From contig NZ_CP109596.1 of the NCBI RefSeq assembly GCF_036327755.1, forward strand, positions 5,456,001 to 5,520,000: DNA of 64,000 nucleotides, given 5' to 3'. Position 1 is the stretch's first letter, and each line of letters starts with the position of its first letter. The notes under the pieces are model-generated. The model saw only the letters and a program-made list of their open reading frames with translations, did no database searches and was not told the DNA's origin. Shown piece by piece: positions 14,393-24,051 of this stretch. This stretch comes from Nocardia sp. NBC_01503 (GTDB lineage: Bacteria; Actinomycetota; Actinomycetes; Mycobacteriales; Mycobacteriaceae). The translations under genes were made by a program, and so were the position numbers.

Positions 14393-15463
14393 TTGTGGGG
14401 CCGGGGATTGTTCGGGATACTGGCGGCGGCGCTGGTCGCTGCTTCGGCGTGCGGCCAAAGCGACGACGAGGCGGGCAACGACGCTTCGATCTCGGTGTCG
14501 AGCTACACACGCGTGCTTCGCAGCACGAACCCCATCACCACCTCTTACGCGCCGTTGGTGAACGCGATCGCGGTGGGAGAGAGTCCCCGCGATCTAGCCC
14601 TGAATCGCGCAACTCGAATACTTTTCGTCACGGACTTCGACGAGGAGACGGTGTCATGGGTCGATATCGCGACCAGGCAGGTGATCGCCACCTTGGCGGT
14701 CGGCTATTACCCGGCCCAGATGGCGGTGAACCCCAAGACGGACACGCTGTACCTGATCACGCATGAGAAGGGCCCTCGTCTGATCGCTATCGATACCGAG
14801 ACACGCACGGTGACACAACGATTCACCTTCGATGCGGATTCGCTCACAGCCTCGCCTGCTTCGGTATCCGTCGACCCAGACAACAATCGGCTCTATGTTG
14901 CACTGGAAGGACGGAAGTCCTTTCTGGCCACCATCGACACCGTGACGCGGAAAGTCATCGGCACCCTCCCGATCCCGGACAGCTCCGGTGCCATGGTGGC
15001 GGACCTTGATCAGCGAATTGTCTATGTGAGCAGTGGAGATACGATCGCTGTCGTTGATCTCGCCATAAACTCTATTACTACGACGATTCCAGGAACCGAA
15101 GATCCTGGCCTGCTCATTCTCGATGCCGCCGGACATCGCCTGTACGTGACGGACGGGCACGGCAAGACTGTGTCGGTGATCGATACCGTGGCCCGAAAGG
15201 TCATCGCGTCAATCGAATTCGATCGGACGGTGGGCGCCTTGGCGCTCGATGGTGCTCGGCACATCCTCTACTGCGCGACGGAACCTGTGTGGAAGGCGCC
15301 CACCGATGTCGTCACTGCGGTCGATACCCGAACGAACAAGATCAGCCAGACTATTCCGATCGATGGGAACTATCTATATGGACTCTTGGTCGACGAACCA
15401 TCCAATTCCGTGTACGTCACGGTCGGCACGCGGAACGCAGTGATGGCTTTCCCTCGTATCTAG
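14393..15463 (+). CDS. Beta-propeller (YVTN/YncE-type) lipoprotein
   Basis: I place the start at TTG 14393, six bases after GGGGGAG, because this gives a perfect lipoprotein signal: MWGRGLFGILAAALVAASAC, with the cysteine at 20. The 356-residue protein then has about seven repeats of the pattern V(A/D)xTRKVI(A/G)T...P......D...xxLYV, for example ATRQVIATLAVG, VTRKVIGTLPIP and VARKVIASIEF, as in surface YVTN/YncE propellers. It is predicted to sit on the outer face of the membrane and bind a partner. It is coupled to the membrane-anchored protein upstream. The ligand is unknown. Confidence 0.7.
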   Translation: MWGRGLFGILAAALVAASACGQSDDEAGNDASISVSSYTRVLRSTNPITTSYAPLVNAIAVGESPRDLALNRATRILFVTDFDEETVSWVDIATRQVIATLAVGYYPAQMAVNPKTDTLYLITHEKGPRLIAIDTETRTVTQRFTFDADSLTASPASVSVDPDNNRLYVALEGRKSFLATIDTVTRKVIGTLPIPDSSGAMVADLDQRIVYVSSGDTIAVVDLAINSITTTIPGTEDPGLLILDAAGHRLYVTDGHGKTVSVIDTVARKVIASIEFDRTVGALALDGARHILYCATEPVWKAPTDVVTAVDTRTNKISQTIPIDGNYLYGLLVDEPSNSVYVTVGTRNAVMAFPRI

Positions 15464-15520
15464 GAAGTAGCGGAGGCTCATTCGTCGCGGGTATCGCGTT
15501 CGGATTGTTCCGGTGTCGAT

Positions 15521-16141
15521 CTATTTGATAGGCAACGCGTTCTGCATCCCGCCGACCTCGGTGATCTTCCATCCGGAATTGCGGTCGATGGTCATCGAAT
15601 AGGTGATTGTGCTCTGGGCGCCGTTCGGGGTCTGCGCGCTTGTCGAGGTGACGTTGAGGTAGGCGTTGACCTTGTAGATGCCGCCGGATTCAGAGGTCAC
15701 CGCCGCCGATAGGGAGGTGGCCTTGGAGGTCCATTGCAGTGGCAGCAGGATTTGTTCGAGCTGGGGTGCGGTGGCTTCGAATTTGGCCGAGAGTTGGGGG
15801 GTGGTGCCTGCTTGCAGGCGGCCGAGCCAGGCCTTCACATCGTGGTAGTCGATGGTGGACGCGCCGAGTGCGTAGTCGGTGGCGATCTGTTCGGCGTGGC
15901 GGTCGTCGGCGGCGGTCGCATCGCGGTCCGACAGTTCCGAGGACGCCGAGGCGTAGAGCACGCCGAAGGTGACCGACAGAGCCAGCAATGCCGCGATCCC
16001 GGCGGCGACCAGGACGGTGGAGAGTCGAATCGACACGGCGCGTGGCTCTTTCGCCGCAGTGGGAGTGGGGTGAGACAGGGGCGCGGCGGTGTCGGACGAC
16101 TCCTGTGCGACGTCCTCGACTGGCTCCGTGGTGGTGGTCAT
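15521..16141 (-). CDS. Mce-associated membrane protein (locus 1)
   Basis: The 206-residue protein has a polar N-terminus, one membrane segment (about 42-66) and a C-terminal domain of the Mas/Rv0177 type with DYHDVKAWLGRLQAGTTPQLSAKF and a final strand-rich half. These proteins are encoded at the end of mce operons and are thought to stabilise the Mce lipid importer. It lies 34 bases after mceF and is the last gene of locus 1. A matching gene closes locus 2. Confidence 0.8.
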   Translation of the reverse strand: MTTTTEPVEDVAQESSDTAAPLSHPTPTAAKEPRAVSIRLSTVLVAAGIAALLALSVTFGVLYASASSELSDRDATAADDRHAEQIATDYALGASTIDYHDVKAWLGRLQAGTTPQLSAKFEATAPQLEQILLPLQWTSKATSLSAAVTSESGGIYKVNAYLNVTSTSAQTPNGAQSTITYSMTIDRNSGWKITEVGGMQNALPIK

Positions 16142-16175
16142 AGTTGTCCTTTCGCCGAATCGGCTGGGGGAGTGG

Positions 16176-17132
16176 CTATTTGAGGCCGACTCGGAAGTGC
16201 ACCGCGCCGTCGTCGCCGACGCCGCGCAGTGCCTGATCGATGAGCGCGCTGATATCGAGGGCGGGGGTGCGCTGTACCGCGTCCCGCACCACCGGTTCCA
16301 GCGCCGGTCCCAGCGGGGCCAGGCTGGGACCGATCTGGGCCATCAGCGAGTCCAGCGACTTCAGGAACGGAACCAGGCCGTCGCCGGTGAAATACGAGTC
16401 CACCGGCCGACTTTCGGTCAGCGCGGCACCGTTGGCGACGATGTCGTTGAGGGTGACGCCGAACTGGCCGAGCTGGGGCCCCGCGGCGGCGAGGGACGGC
16501 CCGAGCCAGTCCATATCGCCGCCCATGGCTTGCAGGTCGGTGAAGAGCTGCCGGATGGCGGCGGTGCGGCTGAGCAGGGTGGCGGCCAGCAGGCTGGTGG
16601 AGCGTTGCAGCACCGCCACGGCGTCGTCGGTACCGGCCAGGGCGCGGTCGAAGGTACCGACCAGGCGGCCGATGGATTCGGGATGCAATTGGTTCATCAG
16701 ATCCACCACCCGTGCCGCGAGATCGGTCACGGTGGCCGGGGCGTGCACCCGATCGGCCGAAATGACCTGACCGTCAACCAGATACGGCCCGGCCGCCGAT
16801 CTCGGTGCGAACTCGAGGTACGGCTCGCCGAGCGCCGAGAGCTGCTCGATGCGCACATCGCTGGTGGCGGGGACGCGGTAGGTGTCGTCGATACGCAGCC
16901 GCACCCGCACCCCGTGGGCCTGTTTGTCGACCGATTCGATGCGACCGATCTGGATGCCGGTCAACAGGATCGGCGAATTCGGCCCGAGTCCACCCGAATT
17001 GTCCAGGCGCAGTTCGGTGGTGAGGTAGTCGCGCCGCGGGTCCAGGTGCAGGACACCGATGGTCATATAGGCGATGCCCAGCAGCAGCACCGCCGCGATG
17101 GCCGAGAACGACAGCAGCGTACGCGGATTCAT
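16176..17132 (-). CDS. mceF: MceF (locus 1), lipid-import complex subunit
   Basis: The 318-residue protein has a membrane anchor (about 6-26), a MlaD/MCE domain (about 35-115, with NSPILLTGIQIGRIESV and LSALGEPYLEFAP) and a helical tail. Mce subunits form a hexameric tube between the inner membrane and the mycomembrane that carries lipids. At 318 residues it is clearly shorter than the locus 2 MceF (421) and lacks the Cys-bearing C-terminal part seen there. Its start overlaps the mceE stop (ATGA). Confidence 0.85.
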   Translation of the reverse strand: MNPRTLLSFSAIAAVLLLGIAYMTIGVLHLDPRRDYLTTELRLDNSGGLGPNSPILLTGIQIGRIESVDKQAHGVRVRLRIDDTYRVPATSDVRIEQLSALGEPYLEFAPRSAAGPYLVDGQVISADRVHAPATVTDLAARVVDLMNQLHPESIGRLVGTFDRALAGTDDAVAVLQRSTSLLAATLLSRTAAIRQLFTDLQAMGGDMDWLGPSLAAAGPQLGQFGVTLNDIVANGAALTESRPVDSYFTGDGLVPFLKSLDSLMAQIGPSLAPLGPALEPVVRDAVQRTPALDISALIDQALRGVGDDGAVHFRVGLK

Positions 17133-18199
17133 CGCACCGCTCCGATCATGCGCAGGGTCTCAACGATCCGGTCGGTGCGGTCGGTCGCCGACAGGCCCGC
17201 GACTTGCACCCCGACCAGGTTCACCTTGGGTCCGCGTTCGGCGAACGGAATCAGTTTGTTCTGAATGAGATCGGTCAGCAGCTTCATGTTCGACGGTGAA
17301 TCGCTGTCGAGCGGATGGCTGCCGAACAGCATCGGCACCACCGCGCGCGCCGCGCCGTCCAGCGAGCCGACCAGCGGGCCGAGCCAGGCGGCGGCCGGAC
17401 CCAGCGGCCCGAGTGCGGTGAGTACGAAGATGACGCCGATCTCGGCGTTGACGGCGTCGGTGGTGTGCTGCACGCCGTATGGGGTGAGCAGGCCGTCGAG
17501 CATGGGCTCGTTCTTGATCAGCCCCTCGTTCACGGTGGCCTGGATCCCGTCCAGCAGGGTGTCGGCGGAGGCGAGGTGCTCGCCCAGATCGGTGAGGTCC
17601 GCCCCCAGCACCCCGGCGATGCGCGCGGTATCGGCCGGATCGCGCGGCATCACCCCGTTCGCCTTGCGCACGATGTCCTGGAAGTCCGCGATCGCGCCGC
17701 TGCCGATGAAGGTCGACAGCCCGGCCAGTACGTCTTCGATCGAGGGTGACCGGGTGGTGTTCGCGAGCGGGATCGTGGCGCCCGGTTGCAGCTGTCCCGC
17801 ACCGGAATTCGCCGGTCCGGCCAGTGCGATGTGGACGTCGCCGAGCGGGGTGTCCTGACGTAGTTCGGCGGTGGTGCCCAGTGGCAGCCGCATCGAGGTC
17901 CGCACCGCGATGTCGGCGATGGCGTAACCGGCCCGGGCGGGCTGGTCACCGTTCGCGGGCGAGGGGTCCACCAGGGTGACGTGGGTGAGCTGACCGACCC
18001 GCACGCCGTCGGCGATCACCTTGGCGCCCTGCGGCAGGTTGAGCACATTGGCGAACTCGATGCGCAGGGTGTAGGTGGGCCCCGAGACACCCGCGCCCGG
18101 GACGGGGATGTCACCGGGTTGCATATCGCAGCCACTGACGGCGAAAAGTGCTGTGAGACAGGTGATTGCGTACGCGCGGGTGCGCCGCCATGTGGTCAT
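17129..18199 (-). CDS. mceE: MceE lipoprotein (locus 1)
   Basis: The 356-residue protein starts with a lipoprotein signal ending in the lipobox AVSGC (Cys-24). The IPVPGAGVSGPTYTL linker and a MlaD/MCE domain (about 42-125, TPLGDVHIAL) follow, then a long helical tail. MceE (LprK-type) is the lipidated subunit of Mce importers. The start and stop overlap the neighbouring genes (ATGA at both ends), consistent with equal production of all six subunits. Confidence 0.88.
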   Translation of the reverse strand: MTTWRRTRAYAITCLTALFAVSGCDMQPGDIPVPGAGVSGPTYTLRIEFANVLNLPQGAKVIADGVRVGQLTHVTLVDPSPANGDQPARAGYAIADIAVRTSMRLPLGTTAELRQDTPLGDVHIALAGPANSGAGQLQPGATIPLANTTRSPSIEDVLAGLSTFIGSGAIADFQDIVRKANGVMPRDPADTARIAGVLGADLTDLGEHLASADTLLDGIQATVNEGLIKNEPMLDGLLTPYGVQHTTDAVNAEIGVIFVLTALGPLGPAAAWLGPLVGSLDGAARAVVPMLFGSHPLDSDSPSNMKLLTDLIQNKLIPFAERGPKVNLVGVQVAGLSATDRTDRIVETLRMIGAVR

Positions 18200-19293
18200 C
18201 GCGCGCTCACCGCCGCCAGCAGCGCGGGCATCGCGGGAACGGTGACGACGCCGTCGCCGCTCTGGCAGCCCGTCCCGGTCAGAGCCTGCACGGCCGCACA
18301 GTATCGGTCCGAATCAGCTTGCGCGAGCGCGATTTTCGGTGGCGCGTATGCGACGGTGAACTGCCCGGTGTCGGGGTCGAGCGCGGTGGCGAAACCGGTC
18401 GCCACGGCCGGGGTCATCCGGATGACCTCGGTGAGCGAACCGACTCCCGCGGCGATCAGTCGCGAGAGATTCGCGCCGTCGAGATTCTTCAGTACCGGTG
18501 CGGCCAGCATCATGATCGCGTCATTGGCCTGCGGCAGCACATTGGTCAGCGCTGCCACCAGATCGATGATGGGCGGGAAGGCCAGATTGACGATATCGGC
18601 GAACGCCTGTGGCAGACCGGTCGCCACTTCCCGCATATGTGGCCAGCCATTGCGGGCGCGGTGGGCGAGTTCGGTGAGCGCGTCCAGTAGCCGCCCGAGA
18701 TGTCCGATGGCGGCGTCGGGTGCGGTCAGCGCCGTGGACAGTTGCCGGATGAGGGCGTTGATCTCGTCGCCGGTGCCGCTGGTAGCGGTGTCGAGGGCGT
18801 CGAGACCGTTGGCCAGCGCGGTGCGCGCGGTGGCGTCCCCGCCCCCGTTCAATTGGTCGACCAGCCCGGTGAGTGCGGCGAAGGTCTGCGAAAGGCTCTT
18901 GGGCGTCACGGTTTTGGTGATGCAGGTGGCCGGATTCCAGGCGGGTCCGGTCGGTTCGGCCCCGATCAGGGTGAGGGTGCGGTCGGCGACGAGGGTGTCG
19001 CTGACCGTCACCGCGCCCACATCGAGCGGCAGCTTGCGGTCGGCGCGGACGGTGAATCGCACCAGGGCCGTGGGGCCGTTGGCACTGATCTCGGTGACCC
19101 GTCCGACCGGCATACCGAGAATGGCGACCGCACTGCCCCGGTACAGGCCGATGGTGTCGGGCATTTCGGCGCAGTAGCTACGCGTCGGGACCTCGGGTTT
19201 GCTCAGGCGCAGGCCGATTCCGGCCGCCAGCACCAGCGTCAGCACCACCGTGATCGACATGAACCCGCGAGAACCCAGTACTCGTTTCAACAT
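18196..19293 (-). CDS. mceD: MceD (locus 1)
   Basis: The 365-residue protein has an N-terminal membrane anchor (about 10-27) with no lipobox, a MlaD/MCE domain (GSAVAILGMPVGRVTEI) and a helical C-terminal part. A Cys pair lies near the end (DRYCAAVQ and GTGCQSG). The ATG at 19293 overlaps the mceC stop as TGATG; a GTG/ATG further upstream would overlap mceC by 37 bases and is less likely. The membrane anchor contrasts with locus 2, where MceD carries a lipobox. Confidence 0.85.
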   Translation of the reverse strand: MLKRVLGSRGFMSITVVLTLVLAAGIGLRLSKPEVPTRSYCAEMPDTIGLYRGSAVAILGMPVGRVTEISANGPTALVRFTVRADRKLPLDVGAVTVSDTLVADRTLTLIGAEPTGPAWNPATCITKTVTPKSLSQTFAALTGLVDQLNGGGDATARTALANGLDALDTATSGTGDEINALIRQLSTALTAPDAAIGHLGRLLDALTELAHRARNGWPHMREVATGLPQAFADIVNLAFPPIIDLVAALTNVLPQANDAIMMLAAPVLKNLDGANLSRLIAAGVGSLTEVIRMTPAVATGFATALDPDTGQFTVAYAPPKIALAQADSDRYCAAVQALTGTGCQSGDGVVTVPAMPALLAAVSAR

Positions 19294-20312
19294 CAGCAAC
19301 CTCCTTCGGGCACCGGCACGGGCACGCACACCGGGGCCACCGGAACGGTTGCGGCGGACTGATCCACCTGCACGCCGCCGCCCGCGGGCAGCAGCGGCAG
19401 CAGCTTCTGTTCCAGGCCGCGCAGCGAATCCAGCAGTGTGCCCAGCCGATCGCCGAGCTCGGTCAATATCGGATTGGCATCGGTCAGCGATCGCGCGCGA
19501 TCCTTCAGGCCCGCGTCCCAGGCCCGGCCCAGCGGAGTGAAGTCGGTGGCCACGGCCGCGAGATCGCGCAGCGCCTGCGACACCACCAGCTTGTTGTGGC
19601 GGATGAGCTCCTCCAGGGTGCCGAAGGTGTTCAGCAACCGGGCCAGCACATCGGAGTTCGCATTGAGCGCGGACAGATACTCGTCGGTCATGGACATGGT
19701 GCGCGAGATATCGGCGTTCTGTTTGTCGAGAATGCCGACCAGAGTGCCGGCCGCGTTCAGGGCCGCGTGCACCGAATCCGGGCTGCCGCTGATCGATTGG
19801 GACACCGCGGCCATATCCTGGCGCAGCATATCGCCGTCGATCTTGGCCACCGGCTCGACGGCGTCCTGGAAGGCCCGGGTCAGGCTGTAGGGCAGCGTCA
19901 CCCGCTGCTGCGGAATCACGGTGTCGCCCAACGCTTGCGTGCCTGCGGGCGACAGCGACAGGTAGTACCCGCCGACCACGGTCAGCATGCGCACGTCGAG
20001 GGTGCTCTGATCGCCGACGAAGGTCTCCGCGTCGACGGTGAACTCCATCCGGACCCGGTCGGCCAGCAGGGTCAGCGATTTCACCTTGCCCACCGGGATT
20101 CCGGCGACCCGCACATCGTCGCCGGTGCGAATGCTGCCCGCTTGGGCCAGGTCGGCGCGGTAGGTGTGTTCGGGGGTTGTTCCGGTGACGTACACCGCGC
20201 CGATCGCGATGACCAGCAGCACGACGGCGGCCAATCCGGCCAGCCCCCAGCGGATGTCGTCGCGTGGTTCACGGCGGTCGGTGCGCCGCCGCCACGGTCT
20301 CAGTTCTGGCAC
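19293..20312 (-). CDS. mceC: MceC (locus 1)
   Basis: The 339-residue protein has a basic N-terminus, a membrane anchor (about 22-44) and a MlaD/MCE domain with RTGDDVRVAGIPVGKV and a YYLSLSP strand. A long helical region follows, and the end is PVCVPVPVPEGGC with two cysteines. Paired C-terminal cysteines occur in several subunits here and could form disulfides. The start overlaps the end of mceB by 13 bases. It is part of the nine-gene minus-strand locus 1. Confidence 0.87.
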   Translation of the reverse strand: MPELRPWRRRTDRREPRDDIRWGLAGLAAVVLLVIAIGAVYVTGTTPEHTYRADLAQAGSIRTGDDVRVAGIPVGKVKSLTLLADRVRMEFTVDAETFVGDQSTLDVRMLTVVGGYYLSLSPAGTQALGDTVIPQQRVTLPYSLTRAFQDAVEPVAKIDGDMLRQDMAAVSQSISGSPDSVHAALNAAGTLVGILDKQNADISRTMSMTDEYLSALNANSDVLARLLNTFGTLEELIRHNKLVVSQALRDLAAVATDFTPLGRAWDAGLKDRARSLTDANPILTELGDRLGTLLDSLRGLEQKLLPLLPAGGGVQVDQSAATVPVAPVCVPVPVPEGGC

Positions 20313-21304
20313 AGCGTGATCCCCTGTCCGGCGATGAGCAGCCGCAGCGGCTCGGGCGCGGTGGCCGGGCCGTGCGAGCAGGTGAGTGCGGTGTCGGGGC
20401 CGCCGGTCGGCACCGCGGCGGTCATGGCCTGGATCAGGCCCGGCAGGTGGTCGAAGACGGCCACCGCCTGCTGCGGGTTCGGGAACGCCTGTTTCAGCAC
20501 GGTGTCCAGGTCGCGGTCGGGGGTTCCGGTGAGGCCGAGCACGGTGAGCAGGTCCCGAAGTGGTTGCAGCACAGGCGGAATGGTGACGGAGAAGGTGATC
20601 AGACCGGGCAGTTTGTCGCTGATGGTGACGAACAGATCGGTCATATTGGTGAGCAGTTTGATGGCGCTGCCCGACTTGTCGCCCATGTGATCGGAGATCT
20701 GGGACAGATTCGCGACCAGTGTGGACAGCACCGCCTGCCGGTCGGTGGCGTAGCGGCTGAGCTTCTCGATACCGCCCAGCGCCGGCCCCAGGCCCGTGCC
20801 GTCACCCTGGATGAGGGCCAGCAGCGAGGTCGCGAACTGGTTGAGGTCATCGGGCGCCATCTGCGCCAGCACCGGTTGCAGACCCTTGAACAGGGTGGTG
20901 ATGTCGAAGGCGGGCACGGTTTCGGTGGTGGTGAAGGTGTCCCGCGGGGCGCGGCGGCCGGTGGGCTGCGCGGGCTGTTCCAGATCCAGATATCGGAAAC
21001 CGGTGAGGTTCTGGAAGCGCACCGCGATCTTGGTATTGGCGAAGACCGGATGGTCGCGGCTGACGGTGAACCGTACCCGGGCCAGTGTGCCGGACAACCC
21101 CACCGCCTCCACCTTCCCGACCTGGACCCCGTACAGCCGCACATCGTCACCGGTGCGCACCCCGTTGGCGTCGGTGAAAAGCGCTGTGTAGGTGTCGGTT
21201 TCACCGCTGACCGGGCGCTGCACCACCCGGAACACGCCGATCAGTACCAGCGTCATGATCACCACCGCGGTGCCGACACGGAGCAGCAGGGCAGGGGTTC
21301 TCAT
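20300..21304 (-). CDS. mceB: MceB (locus 1)
   Basis: The 334-residue protein has a membrane anchor (about 8-28), a MlaD/MCE domain (RTGDDVRLYGVQVGKVEAV and GFRYLDLEQP) and a coiled-coil-rich tail with a C-terminal Cys pair (DTALTC and GITLCQN). Its ATG overlaps the mceA stop. The sequence follows the same plan as the locus 2 MceB (for example FDITTLFKGLQPVL against FDVSTLLSGFEPLF), which supports the subunit letter. Confidence 0.87.
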   Translation of the reverse strand: MRTPALLLRVGTAVVIMTLVLIGVFRVVQRPVSGETDTYTALFTDANGVRTGDDVRLYGVQVGKVEAVGLSGTLARVRFTVSRDHPVFANTKIAVRFQNLTGFRYLDLEQPAQPTGRRAPRDTFTTTETVPAFDITTLFKGLQPVLAQMAPDDLNQFATSLLALIQGDGTGLGPALGGIEKLSRYATDRQAVLSTLVANLSQISDHMGDKSGSAIKLLTNMTDLFVTISDKLPGLITFSVTIPPVLQPLRDLLTVLGLTGTPDRDLDTVLKQAFPNPQQAVAVFDHLPGLIQAMTAAVPTGGPDTALTCSHGPATAPEPLRLLIAGQGITLCQN

Positions 21305-22350
21305 CGTGGACCCTCCGTCGTGGCCAGGCCGAGCTGGGTGGAAAGTGGTTGCGCCAGTGCGGGAACCAACTCGACCGCGGCGTCGAGCACCGGCCCGTCC
21401 GGGGTGTCATGGAAGGCCGCGCCGAGGCGAGTGAGTAGGTCGGTGAGTTGCAGCGCCGAACGCTCGGGTGTGCTCACCGAAGCGCTGATCCGGTCCAGGA
21501 TCATGCCGCCCATGGGCATCAATCCCTGGAATTGTTGCTGCGCGGTGCCGAGCATGCCGGTAGCCACCGGCAGCAGTTCACTACTCACCCGGTCGAACAT
21601 CTCGCCGTAGCGCTGTACCTGCTCGGCGGTCTGGAGGTGTTCATTGGAGTATGACGCCCACAGCACCGCCAGCCCGCCCGTCAGCATGGGCGGCAGTCCG
21701 GCCAGCGCGGCTCCGTAGCGGTCGAACAGCAGTGACGGCGGCAGCTGCTGCGTTTCGGCGAAGGACCGGGCGGTCGCGCCGATGGCCTGGAGCAGCGGCA
21801 CGAAACCGTCCAGATCGTGGGCGAATCGGTGTAAAAGCTCGACCAGCTGCGGAGTCAGGACTTTATCCGTGAGGGTGCCGGTCGACGCCAGCAGAGTGGC
21901 CAGGGTGGCGTCGCGGACTCGGTCGGAGTTGCCGGTGAGGTCCACTGTCGCACCGTCGACCAGTGCCGAACCGCCTGCGTCCGGATGTAATTCGACCGAG
22001 CTGATGCCGAAGAGGTTGCCGGGCGCGTAGTCCAGCCGCAGCGCATCGGTGAGACCGAAGAGCTGTGAACTGTTGAGGTTCAGTGTGATTCGGGCGCGTC
22101 CGATACTGCTGGCGTCGATGTCGTCGACCGTGCCGACGCGTACGCCGTCCAGTCGAACATCGGTGCCGGGCGCGACGCCCGCGCCGACATTGCCCACCAG
22201 CAGGGCGACGCGGAGGTTATCGGGGTCTGTGGTGTCGGGCCAGGCTCGCCAGCCGACCACGGTCAACAGGGACAGCACCAGTGCGCACACGCCGAGTACA
22301 CGCGCGCGGCGCGGTCCCACTTCGGTTCCGGGCAGGGCATATTCGGGCAT
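21301..22350 (-). CDS. mceA: MceA (locus 1)
   Basis: The 349-residue protein begins MPEYALPGTEV, then a membrane anchor (about 18-36) and a MlaD/MCE domain (PGTDVRLDGVRVGTVDDID and GNLFGISSVEL). A helical tail follows that is about 100 residues shorter than that of the locus 2 MceA and has no cysteine pair. The start at 22350, four bases after the yrbEB stop, is preferred over a longer in-frame extension that would lie inside yrbEB. Confidence 0.85.
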   Translation of the reverse strand: MPEYALPGTEVGPRRARVLGVCALVLSLLTVVGWRAWPDTTDPDNLRVALLVGNVGAGVAPGTDVRLDGVRVGTVDDIDASSIGRARITLNLNSSQLFGLTDALRLDYAPGNLFGISSVELHPDAGGSALVDGATVDLTGNSDRVRDATLATLLASTGTLTDKVLTPQLVELLHRFAHDLDGFVPLLQAIGATARSFAETQQLPPSLLFDRYGAALAGLPPMLTGGLAVLWASYSNEHLQTAEQVQRYGEMFDRVSSELLPVATGMLGTAQQQFQGLMPMGGMILDRISASVSTPERSALQLTDLLTRLGAAFHDTPDGPVLDAAVELVPALAQPLSTQLGLATTEGPR

Positions 22351-22354
22351 GTCA

Positions 22355-23197
22355 TCACCCCGTGAACGAGACCGGGGAGCGGAAGCCCCACAGTACGATG
22401 GTGGCCAGCATGTCCAGGGCGATGATCGCGACCAGGCTGGCGCGAATCGCCCGGCCCGAACCGATGCCAACGCCCTCGGGCCCACCGGTGGCGAAAAATC
22501 CCTGATAGCAATGAATCAGGACGACGGCCACCGCGAACAGCATCACCTTGATGGTCGCGGCCACTACATCCCAGGCGACCACGAACTGATCGAAATAGTG
22601 GTCGTAGGTGCCCGAGGGCGTGCCGTGCACGGTGGTCACGATCAGCTCGCAGGAGGCGTAGCTCAGAATCAGCGCCACTACGAAAGCCGGTGCCACCGCG
22701 ACGATTCCGGCGATCACCCGGGTCGTCACCACGAACGGCACCGAGCGGATTCCCAGTGACTCCAGGGCGTCGATCTCCTCGGAGATGCGCATGGATCCGA
22801 TCTCGGCGGTCATCCGGCATCCGGCCTGCGCGGCGAAACCGATCCCCGCCGCGATCGGCGCCAGTTCGCGGGTCACGCCGAACGCCGAGATCAAACCGCT
22901 GAGCTGGCCCAGCGACAGCAGATTCAGCGCGCTGAACGCCTCGATGCCGATCGACGCGCCCATGGCCGCGCCCATCAGCAGCATGAGCGGCACCACGCCG
23001 CCGCCGATGATCACCGAACCGCGACCCCAGGTCATATCGGTGATCACCGCGGCGGTCTGGCGGCGATAATGCCTGAGCGTGTAGGGCACCGAGGACAGCA
23101 CCTGCCACGCGAAACCTATGACGAATCCCAGGGATTCGATCGGTCCCAGCGGTTGCAGGCGTCGCCACCCCGGTGGGGTGTAGGGGGCCGCCATCAT
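22355..23197 (-). CDS. yrbEB: YrbEB permease (locus 1), MlaE family
   Basis: The 280-residue integral membrane protein has about five or six membrane segments and the MlaE/YrbE signature near the middle (AAQAGCRMTAEIGSMRISEEIDALE). It ends with the GGPEGVG loop. YrbEA and YrbEB form the inner-membrane permease that passes lipid from the Mce tube into the cell. The start ATG at 23197 overlaps the yrbEA stop (ATGATGG; 23194 is an alternative). Confidence 0.9.
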   Translation of the reverse strand: MMAAPYTPPGWRRLQPLGPIESLGFVIGFAWQVLSSVPYTLRHYRRQTAAVITDMTWGRGSVIIGGGVVPLMLLMGAAMGASIGIEAFSALNLLSLGQLSGLISAFGVTRELAPIAAGIGFAAQAGCRMTAEIGSMRISEEIDALESLGIRSVPFVVTTRVIAGIVAVAPAFVVALILSYASCELIVTTVHGTPSGTYDHYFDQFVVAWDVVAATIKVMLFAVAVVLIHCYQGFFATGGPEGVGIGSGRAIRASLVAIIALDMLATIVLWGFRSPVSFTG

Positions 23198-24051
23198 GCC
23201 ATCCGAACCGGGATGAACATGGTGACCACCTGTGTGATCGCGGTGTTCAGCACCGTGACCGACGCTATCGACATCACCACGGCGGCATTGACGCCGTCTG
23301 CCACTCCGCGCGGTCCGCCCTTGGCCTCGAGTCCGCGCTGACAGGCGATGACCACCACCAGGAATCCGAAGATCAACGATTTGATCAGCGATACCCAGAT
23401 GTCGATGGGCGCGGTGAACGATCCGAACGACTGCCAGTACGAACCCGGCGTCACCCCGAGCGCTGTGACCGCGACCGCGAAGCCGGAGGCGATGCCGATG
23501 AAGATGATCAGAACATTGAGCAGCGGGGCGACCAGCATCATGGCCGCGATGCGTGGAACAACAAGGCGCTGAACGGGATCCACGCCCATCACCCGCATGG
23601 CGTCGACCTCCTCGCGGATGGTGCGCGCACCCAGATCCGCGGCGATCGCGGCCGCACCGGCCCCGCCGAGCAACATGGCGGTCGCCAAGGGCGCACCCTG
23701 TTTGATGACTCCGAGTCCGCCTGCCGCGCCGATCATCGAATCCGCGCCCAGTTGCGAAACGATATTGCCGACCTGCGCGGATACGATCACGCCGAACGGA
23801 ATCGCCATCAGCACACTGGGCAGCGCGGTGACTCGAATGAGAAACCAAGCCTGCGTGAGTGTTTCATGTACCGGGAACCGCATGCGCAGGATATCCCCGC
23901 TGCCGACTCGCAAGGCATCGGACCCGATGCGCAGCGAGCGTCCCATCGTCCCCAGGCTCGACAGCACCGTCGCGCCGAAATTTCGTCTCAGTATCTGCGT
24001 GCCGGACAACTCCGTTGTTTCCGGGCGCTCGAATTCTTCCACCGTCGACAT
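23194..24051 (-). CDS. yrbEA: YrbEA permease (locus 1), MlaE family; first gene of the locus
   Basis: The 285-residue MlaE-type permease has the expected motif (GARTIREEVDAMRVMGVDP) and the ending GLEAKGGPRGVADGVN. The frame is open far upstream, but ATG 24051 has an excellent ribosome site (AAGGAGG, five bases away), so it is taken as the start. It pairs with YrbEB to form the lipid permease and heads the nine-gene locus. No regulator gene lies next to it, unlike locus 2. Confidence 0.9.
   Translation of the reverse strand: MSTVEEFERPETTELSGTQILRRNFGATVLSSLGTMGRSLRIGSDALRVGSGDILRMRFPVHETLTQAWFLIRVTALPSVLMAIPFGVIVSAQVGNIVSQLGADSMIGAAGGLGVIKQGAPLATAMLLGGAGAAAIAADLGARTIREEVDAMRVMGVDPVQRLVVPRIAAMMLVAPLLNVLIIFIGIASGFAVAVTALGVTPGSYWQSFGSFTAPIDIWVSLIKSLIFGFLVVVIACQRGLEAKGGPRGVADGVNAAVVMSIASVTVLNTAITQVVTMFIPVRMA

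Noticed and set aside
16089..17264. Forward 391-codon frame opposite mceF
   Set aside because: Antisense to a well-supported mceF; the Gly/His/Gln-rich product is typical of shadow frames in high-GC DNA.
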